DNA of 64,000 nt from Halomonas saccharevitans (lineage in GTDB: Bacteria > Pseudomonadota > Gammaproteobacteria > Pseudomonadales > Halomonadaceae): positions 144,293 through 208,292 of the forward strand of contig NZ_FPAQ01000001.1 of assembly GCF_900116405.1 (NCBI RefSeq). Direction: 5' to 3'. This document shows, one piece after another, positions 56,643 through 64,000 of this stretch. Each line of letters opens with the position of its first letter. Positions within the stretch are counted from its first letter, which is position 1. Under the pieces are notes generated by a model, which did no database searches, was not told the DNA's origin, and was given only the letters and a program-made list of their open reading frames with translations. Made by a program: the position numbers and the translations under genes.

Positions 56643-58790
56643 ATGCTTGACGAGGCCCTGAAGGGCGAGATCCAAGAGGCCTATCGGCGCGTGCTCGAGG
56701 GCCTCGGGCTCACCCCGCGCTACGGGCAGCGGCTGATGATCGCCGAGATCGCCCGCACCCTGGCGGGCATCGAGGCGGACGACGCCGGCCGACGCTTAAG
56801 CGATGAACATGTCTGCGTGCTCGAGGCCGGCACCGGTACCGGCAAGACGCTGGCCTACCTGCTGGCCGCCCTGCCGGTGGCCAAGGCCCGCGGCAAGCGC
56901 CTGGTGATCGCCACCGCCACCGTGGCCCTGCAGGAGCAGGTGCTCCATCAGGACCTGCCCTCGCTGAAGACTCATAGCGGGCTTTCCTTCGACTACGCCC
57001 TGGCCAAGGGACGCGGCCGCTACGTCTGCGTGGCGCGCCTCGACCAGGCGCTCGATGGCGGCGAGGAGAACCCGACGCTGTCGCTCTTCGAGCAGTCGCT
57101 CGCCAGCGGCGGCGACGACTTCCAGGCGCTGGTCAAGGAGCTCGGCGACGCATACGGCAACGGGCGCTGGGAGGGCGATCGCGACAGCTGGCCCGAGGCC
57201 ATCGACGACGGCCACTGGCGCCGCCTGACCGTGGATCATCGCCAGTGCACCAATCGCCGCTGCGGCCACTTCGCCTCCTGCGCTTTCTTCCGCTCCCGCC
57301 GTCATCTGGACAGCGCCGACATCATCGTCGCCAATCACGATCTGGTGCTGGCCGACCTGGCGCTGGGCGGGGGCGTGGTGCTGCCCGACCCCGGCGACTG
57401 CATCCACGTCTTCGACGAGGGCCATCACCTGCCCGACAAGGCGTTGCAGCACTTCACCCATCGCGTCGCCGTCGGCGGGGCGCTGCGCTGGCTGCGCACC
57501 CTGAAGAGCTCGCTGACCGAGCTCAACCAGGCGCTAGCCGTGCAGCCGACCCTGGCTCGCCTGCTGTCCGGGCTGCCGGAGGCGATCAACGTGCTGGAGC
57601 CGCGCCTCGGTGAGGCGTTCGCGATGGGTCACCAGCTCGCCGGGCGGCCCCAGGGGCTGGGTGAGGGCGAAGAGAGCCGGCACCATCGCTTCGAGATGGG
57701 GCGGGTGCCCGAGGCGCTGCGCGAGCACGCCGACGGCCTGGTAACGCTTTTCGCCGAACTCGCGCGGACCCTGGAGTCCATGGCGGACATCCTGCGCGAG
57801 AGCCTCGACCCGGACAAGCACACTGGCCTGCCCCGGGAGCAGGCCGAGGCCTGGCTGCCGCTGGTGGCGCTGCTGCACGGTCGCGCCCTGGAGGCTCATG
57901 CCCTCTGGCTGGCCTTCGCCGAGCTCGATCCCGATGGCGAGCCGCCTCGGGCGCGCTGGCTGACCCTGGAGCGTTTCAACGGCGAGCCGGAGCTGAGCTT
58001 CTCGGCGAGCCCGGTCTCCGCCGCGCACACCCTGGCGCGCAACCTCTGGGGCAGCACCTATGGTGCCGTGATCACCTCGGCCACCCTCACCGCGCTCGGG
58101 CGCTTCGAACGGCTCCAGGAGCGGGCGGGGCTCGCCAATCGTTACCGCTACCAGCGCCTGCCGAGCCCCTTCGACTACTCCCGGGCGGTGCTCAGCGTGC
58201 CCCGCGAGGCGGTCGATCCCGCCGACCGCGAGGGCCACGAGCGGGCCATCGTCGATTTCGTCGAGGCCCTCGGCGAGCAGGAGGCGGTGCTGATGCTCTT
58301 TTCCTCGCGAGCGCAGCTGCGCGGCGTGGAGAAGGCGCTCTCCAGGGAGCGGCGTGAGCGCGTGCTGGCGCAGGACCGCCTGCCCAAACGCGAGCTGATC
58401 ACTCGGCATCGGGCGCGGGTGGATGCGGGGGAGGGCAGCATCATCTTCGGCCTGGCGAGCTTCGCCGAAGGCATCGACCTGCCCGGCGACTACCTGACCC
58501 ACGTGGTGATCACCCGGCTGCCCTTCTCGGTGCCGGACGACCCGGTGGGCGCGACGCTGGCCGAGTGGATCGAGAGCCGCGGCGGCAATCCCTTCATGCG
58601 CATCAGCGTGCCCGACGCCTCGATCAAGCTGGTGCAGGCCTGCGGTCGGCTGATCCGCAAGGAGGCCGACCAGGGTCGCATCACGCTGCTCGATCGACGG
58701 GTGTTGACCCGCCGCTACGGCCGCGCGCTGCTCGATGCCCTGCCGCCCTTCGTGCGCGAGATCGACGGGGTGGTGCAGGGCGCGACATGA
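56643..58790 (+). CDS. dinG: ATP-dependent DNA helicase DinG
   Basis: A 715-residue XPD-like helicase, almost the same length as E. coli DinG. P-loop EAGTGTGKT (61-69), four cysteines for a 4Fe-4S cluster (Cys129, Cys202, Cys207, Cys213, in GRYVCVAR and QCTNRRCGHFASC), DEGHH (258-262), and C-terminal motifs SLASFAEGIDLPG-like and QACGRLIRKEADQG. It unwinds R-loops and D-loops at stalled forks. It overlaps the next gene by 4 bases. Confidence 0.94.
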   Translation: MLDEALKGEIQEAYRRVLEGLGLTPRYGQRLMIAEIARTLAGIEADDAGRRLSDEHVCVLEAGTGTGKTLAYLLAALPVAKARGKRLVIATATVALQEQVLHQDLPSLKTHSGLSFDYALAKGRGRYVCVARLDQALDGGEENPTLSLFEQSLASGGDDFQALVKELGDAYGNGRWEGDRDSWPEAIDDGHWRRLTVDHRQCTNRRCGHFASCAFFRSRRHLDSADIIVANHDLVLADLALGGGVVLPDPGDCIHVFDEGHHLPDKALQHFTHRVAVGGALRWLRTLKSSLTELNQALAVQPTLARLLSGLPEAINVLEPRLGEAFAMGHQLAGRPQGLGEGEESRHHRFEMGRVPEALREHADGLVTLFAELARTLESMADILRESLDPDKHTGLPREQAEAWLPLVALLHGRALEAHALWLAFAELDPDGEPPRARWLTLERFNGEPELSFSASPVSAAHTLARNLWGSTYGAVITSATLTALGRFERLQERAGLANRYRYQRLPSPFDYSRAVLSVPREAVDPADREGHERAIVDFVEALGEQEAVLMLFSSRAQLRGVEKALSRERRERVLAQDRLPKRELITRHRARVDAGEGSIIFGLASFAEGIDLPGDYLTHVVITRLPFSVPDDPVGATLAEWIESRGGNPFMRISVPDASIKLVQACGRLIRKEADQGRITLLDRRVLTRRYGRALLDALPPFVREIDGVVQGAT

Positions 58791-59650
58791 GGCTGATCCT
58801 CAGTCGCAAGGGCTTCGACAGCGCCGCCGGTGGCGTGCCGAGCCCGATCCTGCCCGACGGGCGGCTGATCGTGCTGCCCATCCCCGATGTACACTCCCTC
58901 ACGACCTATGGCGAGCTCACCCAGGACGGCGAACCGCTGGCACCCCTGGTCAGTGACCTGACCCGGGGCCGGCTTACCGCCCGACACCGGGCGCACCTCG
59001 ATCCCGATCTGCTGGAAGAGAGCCTGCCGCGCCGGCCGAGCTGGCGGCCGCTGTTTGGTCAGATGGGCCAGGCGCAGGGCCACCTCCGTAACCAGGGTGT
59101 CGGACCGGGGGATCTGTTTCTGTTCTTCGGGCTCTTCCGGCAGGTCGCGCGAGGTCGCGACGGCTGGGGCTTCGTGCGGGACGCGCGGCCCCGTCACGTG
59201 CTCTGGGGCTGGATGCAGGTGGAGCGCATGCTGCCCCTGGACGGCCCGCTGCCGGCCGAGATGGCCTGGGCGAGCGATCATCCGCACTGCCAGCGCCGGG
59301 AGAGCAACAATGTGCTCTATCTCGCCCGTCGACATCTGACCATCGATGGTCTCGCCGAGACCCTGTCGGGTGCCGGCGTCTTCTCCCATGACGCGCCGAC
59401 CCTGCGGCTCACCGCACCGGATGCGGCGAACGTCACCGACTGGCGGCTCCCGTCCTGGTGGTATCCGCACCACGGCCGTCCGCCGCTCTCCTATCACGCC
59501 GACCTCGACCGCTGGCGACAGCAGGCGGAGTACACCGAGCTCAAGGCCGTGGCTCGGGGCCAGGAGTTCGTGCTGGACGCCGCGGCCTATCCCGAGGCGC
59601 TGCCCTGGGCGGCTGAGCTGATCCGCAGCCGCGCGGCGAGTCAGGCCTAG
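58787..59650 (+). CDS. Nmad3-like putative nucleotide modification protein
   Basis: A 287-residue protein. It begins MRLILSRKGFDSAAGGVPSP, followed by LPDGRLIVLPIPD, FLFFGLFR and SNNVLYLARRHLTIDG, a pattern I recognise from the Nmad3 family (nucleotide modification associated domain 3), found mostly in phage and bacterial loci that alter DNA bases. Cysteine and aspartate residues that could be catalytic are not clear. ATG 58787 overlaps the dinG stop. No hypermodification partner lies nearby. Family call is by memory of motif; function is unknown. Confidence 0.6.
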   Translation: MRLILSRKGFDSAAGGVPSPILPDGRLIVLPIPDVHSLTTYGELTQDGEPLAPLVSDLTRGRLTARHRAHLDPDLLEESLPRRPSWRPLFGQMGQAQGHLRNQGVGPGDLFLFFGLFRQVARGRDGWGFVRDARPRHVLWGWMQVERMLPLDGPLPAEMAWASDHPHCQRRESNNVLYLARRHLTIDGLAETLSGAGVFSHDAPTLRLTAPDAANVTDWRLPSWWYPHHGRPPLSYHADLDRWRQQAEYTELKAVARGQEFVLDAAAYPEALPWAAELIRSRAASQA

Positions 59651-59715
59651 CGCATGGAGCAGGTCTATCCAACAGGCGGGCCTGTCTTCCGATAGACACC
59701 TAGCCAGCTGCGCTA

Positions 59716-59757
59716 ACGAGACGAGCCCGCCATATGGCGGGCCCGTCTCGTCTTGTG
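59716..59757. terminator. Strong hairpin between the Nmad3-like gene and aroG
   Basis: A 15-bp stem with one mismatch (ACGAGACG-a-GCCCGCC against GGCGGGC-c-CGTCTCGT) with an ATAT loop, 59716-59751, then CTTGTG. It lies between convergent stops at 59650 and 59782 and can serve both. Confidence 0.75.
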
Positions 59758-59781
59758 ATCGCGCATCGCGCGGGGAACGGC

Positions 59782-60861
59782 TCAGGCGGCCTGATGGCGC
59801 TTGGCCAGCACCGGGGCAAGCTTCTCGTTCATGCGCTTGAACGCCTCGACGGTGGTGTCCCAGTCGATGCAGGCATCGGTGATCGACACGCCGTATTTCA
59901 GCTCGCTGGGATCCTTGGTCATCTTCTGGTTGCCCCAGCCGAGGTTGGATTCCACCATCAACCCGATGATCGAGTGGTTGCCCTCGAGGATCTGGTTGGT
60001 GACGTTCTCCAGCACCAGCGGCTGAAGGGCCGCGTCCTTGTTGGAGTTGGCGTGCGAGCAGTCGATCATGATGTTGGGCTTGAGGTCGGCCTGCTTCAGC
60101 TCCTGCTCGGCGAGCGCCACGCTGACGCTGTCGTAGTTGGGCTTGCCGTTGCCGCCGCGCAGCACCACGTGTCCGTAAGCGTTGCCGCGGGTGCGGATGA
60201 TCGCCACCTGCCCGGCCTGGTCGATGCCCAGGAAGTTGTGCGGGTGCGACACCGACTGCAGGGCGTTGACCGCGACATCGAGGCTGCCGTCGGTGCCGTT
60301 CTTGAAGCCCACCGGGCCGGAGAGGCCGGAGGCCATCTCGCGGTGCGTCTGGGACTCGGTGGTGCGGGCGCCGACGGCCGACCAGCTGATGCAGTCCTGC
60401 AGGTACTGGGGTGAGATCGGATCCAGTGCCTCGGTGGCCAGCGGCAGGCCCATCTCGGCGAGGCCGACGAGCAGGCGGCGGGCGATGTGCAGGCCCTCCT
60501 CGATCTCGAAGGAACCGTTGAGGTGGGGATCGTTGATCAGGCCCTTCCAGCCTACCGTGGTGCGCGGCTTCTCGAAGTAGACGCGCATCACAATGTAGAG
60601 GCTGTCCTTGACCTCGTCGGCCAGGCGTCGAAGCTGGCGCGCGTAGTCCAGCGCGGCGTCAACGTCGTGGATGGAGCAAGGGCCCACCACCATCAGCAGG
60701 CGCGGGTCGCGGCCGTCGAGGATGGCCTGGATGGTCTCGCGTCCCTCGATCACCGTGCGTTCCGCGGCCTCGGTCAGCGGAATCTCCCGCTTGAGGGCCT
60801 CGGGAGTGATCAAGACGTCCTGGGCGAGAACGTTGAGGTTGTTGACCTGCTGTTCTGACAT
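59782..60861 (-). CDS. aroG: 3-deoxy-D-arabino-heptulosonate-7-phosphate synthase, class I
   Basis: First enzyme of the shikimate pathway, joining phosphoenolpyruvate and erythrose 4-phosphate. The 359-residue protein has VVGPCSIHD, MRVYFEKPRTTVGWKGL, GARTTESQTHREM, VGFKNGTDG and IDCSHANSNKD, all typical of class Ia. Which aromatic amino acid inhibits it (AroF, AroG or AroH type) cannot be told with certainty. The ATG at 60861 follows ACACAGGAAG. A good promoter lies 50-78 bases upstream. Confidence 0.93.
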   Translation of the reverse strand: MSEQQVNNLNVLAQDVLITPEALKREIPLTEAAERTVIEGRETIQAILDGRDPRLLMVVGPCSIHDVDAALDYARQLRRLADEVKDSLYIVMRVYFEKPRTTVGWKGLINDPHLNGSFEIEEGLHIARRLLVGLAEMGLPLATEALDPISPQYLQDCISWSAVGARTTESQTHREMASGLSGPVGFKNGTDGSLDVAVNALQSVSHPHNFLGIDQAGQVAIIRTRGNAYGHVVLRGGNGKPNYDSVSVALAEQELKQADLKPNIMIDCSHANSNKDAALQPLVLENVTNQILEGNHSIIGLMVESNLGWGNQKMTKDPSELKYGVSITDACIDWDTTVEAFKRMNEKLAPVLAKRHQAA

Positions 60862-61167
60862 GGTGCTTCCTGTGTCGTGTCTGCGCTGATGGCGAAATTA
60901 TTTGGCTTCTACTATCGCGTGCGCGGCCGGCAAATTCAATCGTCGACGGTGCCCGTCGGACCGGTCGCAGTGGTCTTGCCGGCGATGCGGCGAGTCGATC
61001 GGCTTGATGGACGTTCAAGAAACAGGAACACTTGTACCCTTCGAGACTCACGACCCTGATCCTTCAGCGGCGACATGCCCCAGGTTGACACTATGTTAGC
61101 GACACCACAGCTTTCGCGACCCGAGTTCGGGTCGTCATCCACGCCTTTCCGTTCAGGGAGGGCCTGA
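60862..61167. promoter_or_regulatory. Divergent control region aroG/rpoE, no gene seen
   Basis: No convincing gene lies in these 306 bases. The aroG promoter is at 60911-60939. Towards rpoE there is GGAACACTT (about 61025), which looks like half of an extracytoplasmic-sigma -35 (GGAACTT), but no clear -10 sits 15-16 bases on. TTGACA at 61085-61090 has no good -10 partner. GGGAGGG at 61157-61163 is the rpoE ribosome site. Confidence 0.4.
60911..60939 (-). promoter_or_regulatory. Sigma-70-type promoter for aroG
   Basis: On the minus strand: -35 TTGAAT (60939-60934), 17-nt spacer, -10 GATAGT (60916-60911). The start of transcription would be near 60904, 43 bases before the ATG. Confidence 0.55.
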
Positions 61168-61773
61168 ATGGGCACCCGGGAAACCGATCAGCAGCTCGTC
61201 GAGCGAGCCCAGAAGGGGGATAGCCGTGCCTTCGATCTACTGGTGAAGAAGTACCAGCACAAGATCATCGGCCTGATCAGTCGCTACGTGCACGATCATG
61301 CGGAGGTACAGGACGTGGCACAGGAGGCCTTCATCAAGGCCTATCGGGCGCTGGGCAAGTTTCGCGCCGAGAGCGCCTTCTATACCTGGATGTACCGCAT
61401 CGCCATCAATACCGCCAAGAACTACCTGGTGTCCAAGGGGCGCCGTCCGCCGGGCAGCGATCTCGATATCGTCGATGCGGAGATCGTCGACCACAGCGGG
61501 CGGCTGGCCGATGCCGAGACGCCCGAGGCGGCCATGGCGCGTGACCAGCTGGAGTCGGCCATCTTCGAGGCGATCGAGGCGCTGCCCGACGATCTGCGCA
61601 CGGCGATCACCCTGCGAGAGCTCGACGGGCTCTCCTATGAGGACATCGCGGCCATCATGCAGTGCCCCGTGGGGACCGTGCGCTCGCGGATCTTCCGGGC
61701 CAGGGAGGCCGTCGATCAGCATATCCGGCCGCTGGTCACCACCGCGCGTAACCAGGAATCGGTGACCGAGTAA
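61168..61773 (+). CDS. rpoE: Extracytoplasmic stress sigma factor RpoE/AlgU
   Basis: A 201-residue ECF sigma factor. Region 2 is FDLLVKKYQHKIIGLISRYV to FRAESAFYTWMYRIA (about 22-85), region 4 is LPDDLRTAITLRELDGLSYEDIA to GTVRSRIFRARE (about 135-185). The wording is very close to AlgU/RpoE. It directs transcription of envelope repair genes and is held by the anti-sigma factor RseA. The rpoE-rseA-rseB-mucD order follows, but with a 200-base gap before rseA. Confidence 0.96.
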   Translation: MGTRETDQQLVERAQKGDSRAFDLLVKKYQHKIIGLISRYVHDHAEVQDVAQEAFIKAYRALGKFRAESAFYTWMYRIAINTAKNYLVSKGRRPPGSDLDIVDAEIVDHSGRLADAETPEAAMARDQLESAIFEAIEALPDDLRTAITLRELDGLSYEDIAAIMQCPVGTVRSRIFRAREAVDQHIRPLVTTARNQESVTE

Positions 61774-61879
61774 GTCGCTCGGGCCGGGAAACTGCATGTT
61801 TTTTGTCGATTTGCTGAACTGTCCGCGGTCTGCGACGTCATATGCGGTGATCGGCCCGCCACCCGCGGGAACGTACATG

Positions 61880-61913
61880 CCGACATGGCCAGGGCGACAC
61901 GCGCCGATGTCGG
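61880..61913 (+). other. Hairpin in the rpoE-rseA gap
   Basis: Arms CCGACAT (61880-61886) and ATGTCGG (61907-61913) with a 20-nt GC-rich loop, followed by AAAATAC. It lies inside the 200-base gap 61774-61973, in which no gene was seen. There is no T-run on the plus strand, so partial termination or RNA processing is only a possibility. Confidence 0.4.
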
Positions 61914-61973
61914 AAAATACAGGCTGTCAAAGGACCCGGAGCGGGTCGCCTTGTCGAGTGTGAGGTGTGAAGA

Positions 61974-62690
61974 ATGAGTCAGAACGCACGGGAATCGCTT
62001 TCTGCCCTGATGGATAACGAAGGGGATGAGCTTGAACTGCGTCGAGTGCTGAAGTCACTGGATGATTCACCCGACGCGGCCGATACCTGGCGGCGCTACC
62101 ATCTCATGCGCAGCCTGATGCGCCGGGAACATGAGGTCGATGTCGCCACCGATCTCTCCGCCGGCATCATGGCGCGTCTCGAGGACGAGCCGTTGCCGCA
62201 GGTCGAGGCCAAGGGCGGCACGGGGCGTTCCATGTCGCTGATGCGCGGCGCCGGCATCGCCGCCGCCGTGTCGCTGATGGTGATCACCGGCGTGCAGTTC
62301 TATCAGGGTGGCATCGGCCGCGAGGTGCCCTCCGACGTGGCCGCCCAGATGCCTTCGCAGCCCATGTCGAGTCCAGAGCTGCAGGCGAGCCCGGCCGCCC
62401 TCGGTGGGTCTGAGCTGGCCGCACCCCAAGTCGGTGGTCGCCCCTCGCTTGCTGACCTTCCGCTTTTCCAGACGCCGTCCGGCGATGGCCGGGGCCTGAT
62501 GACGGTGGGCGCGGGCGTCGATTCCCCGCTGGTACTCTCCCCGCGCCAGTCCGCGCGCGTCAATCAGCAGCAGGCTCAGTTGTTGCAATCTTACCTGGAT
62601 CGTCACGCCGAGGGCGCGGCCTACGGCAGCGGTGATACCTGGATGCCGCTGCTGCGCGCTTCCGGCAGCGAGTCGCTGGGCCAGCGTTGA
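61974..62690 (+). CDS. rseA: Anti-sigma factor RseA/MucA
   Basis: A 238-residue single-pass protein. The cytoplasmic sigma-binding domain (about 1-70) has SLSALMDNEGDELELRRVL and DTWRRYHLMRSLMR, typical of RseA. A membrane helix (92-108) and a periplasmic part of about 125 residues follow, where the DegS/AlgW and RseP cuts that release RpoE would occur. The stop overlaps rseB by one base. It is preceded by GTGAGGTGTGAAG. Confidence 0.92.
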   Translation: MSQNARESLSALMDNEGDELELRRVLKSLDDSPDAADTWRRYHLMRSLMRREHEVDVATDLSAGIMARLEDEPLPQVEAKGGTGRSMSLMRGAGIAAAVSLMVITGVQFYQGGIGREVPSDVAAQMPSQPMSSPELQASPAALGGSELAAPQVGGRPSLADLPLFQTPSGDGRGLMTVGAGVDSPLVLSPRQSARVNQQQAQLLQSYLDRHAEGAAYGSGDTWMPLLRASGSESLGQR

Positions 62691-63766
62691 TGCGTTCGGG
62701 TCGATCGACCCACGGGGTCGCGAAAGGACTCCCGGTTTTCCTGTTGAGCGGCCTGCTGGCGGCGTTGCCGCAGGCTTGCCTCGCGCAGGCCGAGCCGGCT
62801 CAGACCGATGACCCCGCCGCTGAACAGGCGGATTTCTCCCCTGGCGATAGCGATCATGCCGGCAGTGGCGAGTTCGAGCGCTTCGACTGTCAGGTGCTGA
62901 TCTCGCGACCAACTCCCGAGAGTGCCGAGGCCTGGCTCGAACGAAGTCTCTGGGCCAACCACTGCTACGCCTTTCAGGCGCGCGCCGTTCGCATCGGCAG
63001 CGACGGCGTTCGCTCGCTGGCGTTATCCCACGATGTGGTTGACGGTGTGGAGCGGGAGGTGGCCCGCTTCCTGGACGGTCCACCGGTGGTCTTCGAGCGG
63101 CGCGGGCGCATCGGTCGCCTCCACTGGGCCGAGGGCGATGCGGCGGTGGCCGCTTCTCCGGCGGGCATCGTGGCTCACCTCGAGGGGCTCTATCGCCTGC
63201 GTATGAGCGGCGAGGAGCGCCTCGCTAATCGAAATACCGTGCGCCTCGACATCGAGCCCCTGGATGATCTTCGCTATGGCCACCGCGTCTGGCTCGACAA
63301 CGCCACGGGACTGACTCTTAAGCAGATCCTGCTCGATGAGCAGGGGCGCGTGGTGGAGACCTTCCAGATCACTCAGCTGAACCGGCCCCGCCTCCATCAG
63401 GGGGCGGTGGACCTCGATCGTCGGCGCCCCGCGCCGGACGACCCCTGGCGTCCGGCCTGGCTGCCCGAGGGGTTCATCGCCAAGCCGGTGCAGACCCGCA
63501 GCCCGCGCCACGACGAGACCGTCGGGCATCGTGTCTACAGCGATGGCCTGGCGACGCTCAGCCTGTTCGTGGAACCCGTGGCCGGCAAGGACCAGCTGAT
63601 GCCCGGCCTGCATCGACTCGGTGTGTCTCATGCCGCCGTTCGCCGTCGTGAGCTGGGCGGTCAGGCGCGCCAGGTGGTGGTGATGGGCGAACTGCCGCCG
63701 CGGGTGCTGATTCGCGTGGCCGACTCGGTGACGTGGCGCTCCGAGACGGGCGCCGCCTCGCCCTGA
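62690..63766 (+). CDS. rseB: Sigma-E regulatory protein RseB/MucB
   Basis: A 358-residue periplasmic protein that covers RseA and delays its cleavage until lipopolysaccharide signals are bound. A signal peptide runs to about residue 33 (CLAQA). The MucB/RseB domain shows VFERRGRIGRLHW, RLDIEPLDDLRYGHRVWLDNATGLTLK, and the C-terminal domain has WRPAWLPEGFIA and YSDGLATLSLFVEP. The ATG at 62690 shares one base with the rseA stop. Length is a little above E. coli RseB because of a less conserved linker. Confidence 0.92.
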   Translation: MRSGRSTHGVAKGLPVFLLSGLLAALPQACLAQAEPAQTDDPAAEQADFSPGDSDHAGSGEFERFDCQVLISRPTPESAEAWLERSLWANHCYAFQARAVRIGSDGVRSLALSHDVVDGVEREVARFLDGPPVVFERRGRIGRLHWAEGDAAVAASPAGIVAHLEGLYRLRMSGEERLANRNTVRLDIEPLDDLRYGHRVWLDNATGLTLKQILLDEQGRVVETFQITQLNRPRLHQGAVDLDRRRPAPDDPWRPAWLPEGFIAKPVQTRSPRHDETVGHRVYSDGLATLSLFVEPVAGKDQLMPGLHRLGVSHAAVRRRELGGQARQVVVMGELPPRVLIRVADSVTWRSETGAASP

Positions 63767-63771
63767 GCTCT

Positions 63772-63798
63772 GAACCTTTTGGCGCGAGCGCGGTAAGA
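63772..63798 (+). promoter_or_regulatory. Possible sigma-E promoter before the MucD-type protease gene
   Basis: GAACCTTTT (63772-63780) resembles the -35 of sigma-E promoters (GGAACTT), and GGTAAG about 16 bases further could be a poor -10. This would tie the protease to the sigma factor upstream. The match is partial. Confidence 0.3.
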
Positions 63799-63844
63799 AA
63801 TAGCACGCGCTTGTCATCCCTTCCCGTCGACCCAGGAGTGCTTC

Positions 63845-64000
63845 ATGAAACGCATGACGCGACATCTTTCCCTCTGGATGCTGCTTGCCGCGGCACTGCT
63901 GGCCTGGCAGTCGGCCATGGCTCGTGACCTGCCGGACTTCACCGAGCTGGTCGAGGAGGCCGCCCCCGGCGTGGTCAATATCTCCACCACGCGCACGGTG
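63845..64000 (+). CDS. mucD: DegP/MucD-type periplasmic serine protease, N-terminal part
   Basis: The first 52 residues are in the window; the gene runs past the right edge. A signal peptide (MKRMTRHLSLWMLLAAALL, cleavage near residue 27, AMARD) is followed by LPDFTELVEEAAPGVVNIS, which is the typical start of the mature DegP/MucD protease. AGGAG lies 6 bases before the ATG. The position after rseB matches algU-mucA-mucB-mucD in Pseudomonas. The catalytic triad is not in view. Confidence 0.85.
   Translation, partial: MKRMTRHLSLWMLLAAALLAWQSAMARDLPDFTELVEEAAPGVVNISTTRTV

Noticed and set aside
61025-61050. Autoregulatory sigma-E promoter in front of rpoE
   Set aside because: GGAACACTT looks like a -35, but no acceptable -10 follows at 15-17 bases, so it was not listed as a promoter.

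Overview
The window is high-GC chromosomal DNA from a gammaproteobacterium. Gene families and gene order (lolCD, comEC, exbBD-msbA-lpxK-kdsB-murB, rne/rluC, yceD-rpmF-plsX-fabDG-acpP-fabF-pabC-mltG-tmk-holB-pilZ-tatD, rpoE-rseAB-mucD) suggest a halophilic Halomonas-like member of the Halomonadaceae. That placement is an inference from synteny and protein character, not from a marker gene. No rRNA, tRNA, CRISPR array, insertion sequence or prophage was seen; nearly all of the window is tightly packed protein-coding sequence.

Layout. (1) 1-10.5 kb: end of a lipoprotein-release permease with lolD, a convergent DUF2062 gene, comEC, then a translationally coupled envelope run exbB-exbD-msbA-lpxK-ycaR-like-kdsB-LMW phosphatase-murB, closed by a perfect 40-nt palindromic terminator shared with rne. 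(2) 10.5-17.7 kb: rne, with a repeat-rich scaffold tail and a long leader, divergent from rluC, a HAD phosphatase and sppA; then maf on the opposite strand. (3) 17.7-31.8 kb: yceD-rpmF-plsX-fabD-fabG-acpP-fabF-pabC-mltG-tmk-holB-pilZ-tatD, then DUF1285, a UvrD-like helicase and a mercaptopyruvate sulfurtransferase. The yceD promoter is near-consensus and places the start codon almost at the transcript 5' end. (4) 31.9-35.7 kb: ETF:quinone oxidoreductase divergent from etfB-etfA, with a PsrA-like inverted repeat between them.

(5) 35.7-54.2 kb is an iron island. Six Fur-box-like sequences (12-14 matches of 19) lie upstream of a Mn-type superoxide dismutase, a fhuCDB hydroxamate importer, a divergent MsbA-fold ABC transporter, two TonB-dependent receptors, a fhuF-like reductase/AraC pair, and a six-gene TonB2/TtpC cluster (DUF3450, TtpC, ExbB, ExbD, TonB, TPR). 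Together these can bind, energise, import and reductively release iron from siderophores. No siderophore synthesis gene is present, so the substrates may be siderophores made elsewhere in the genome or by other organisms. One receptor carries patches of much lower GC in its barrel-coding part, a sign of recombination.

(6) 54.1-64.0 kb: xthA with a small basic protein of unknown function, rhlB-like helicase, dinG coupled to a gene resembling the Nmad3 nucleotide-modification family, a class I DAHP synthase, and rpoE-rseA-rseB followed by the start of a DegP/MucD-type protease. rpoE and rseA are separated by an unusual 200-nt gap containing a hairpin.
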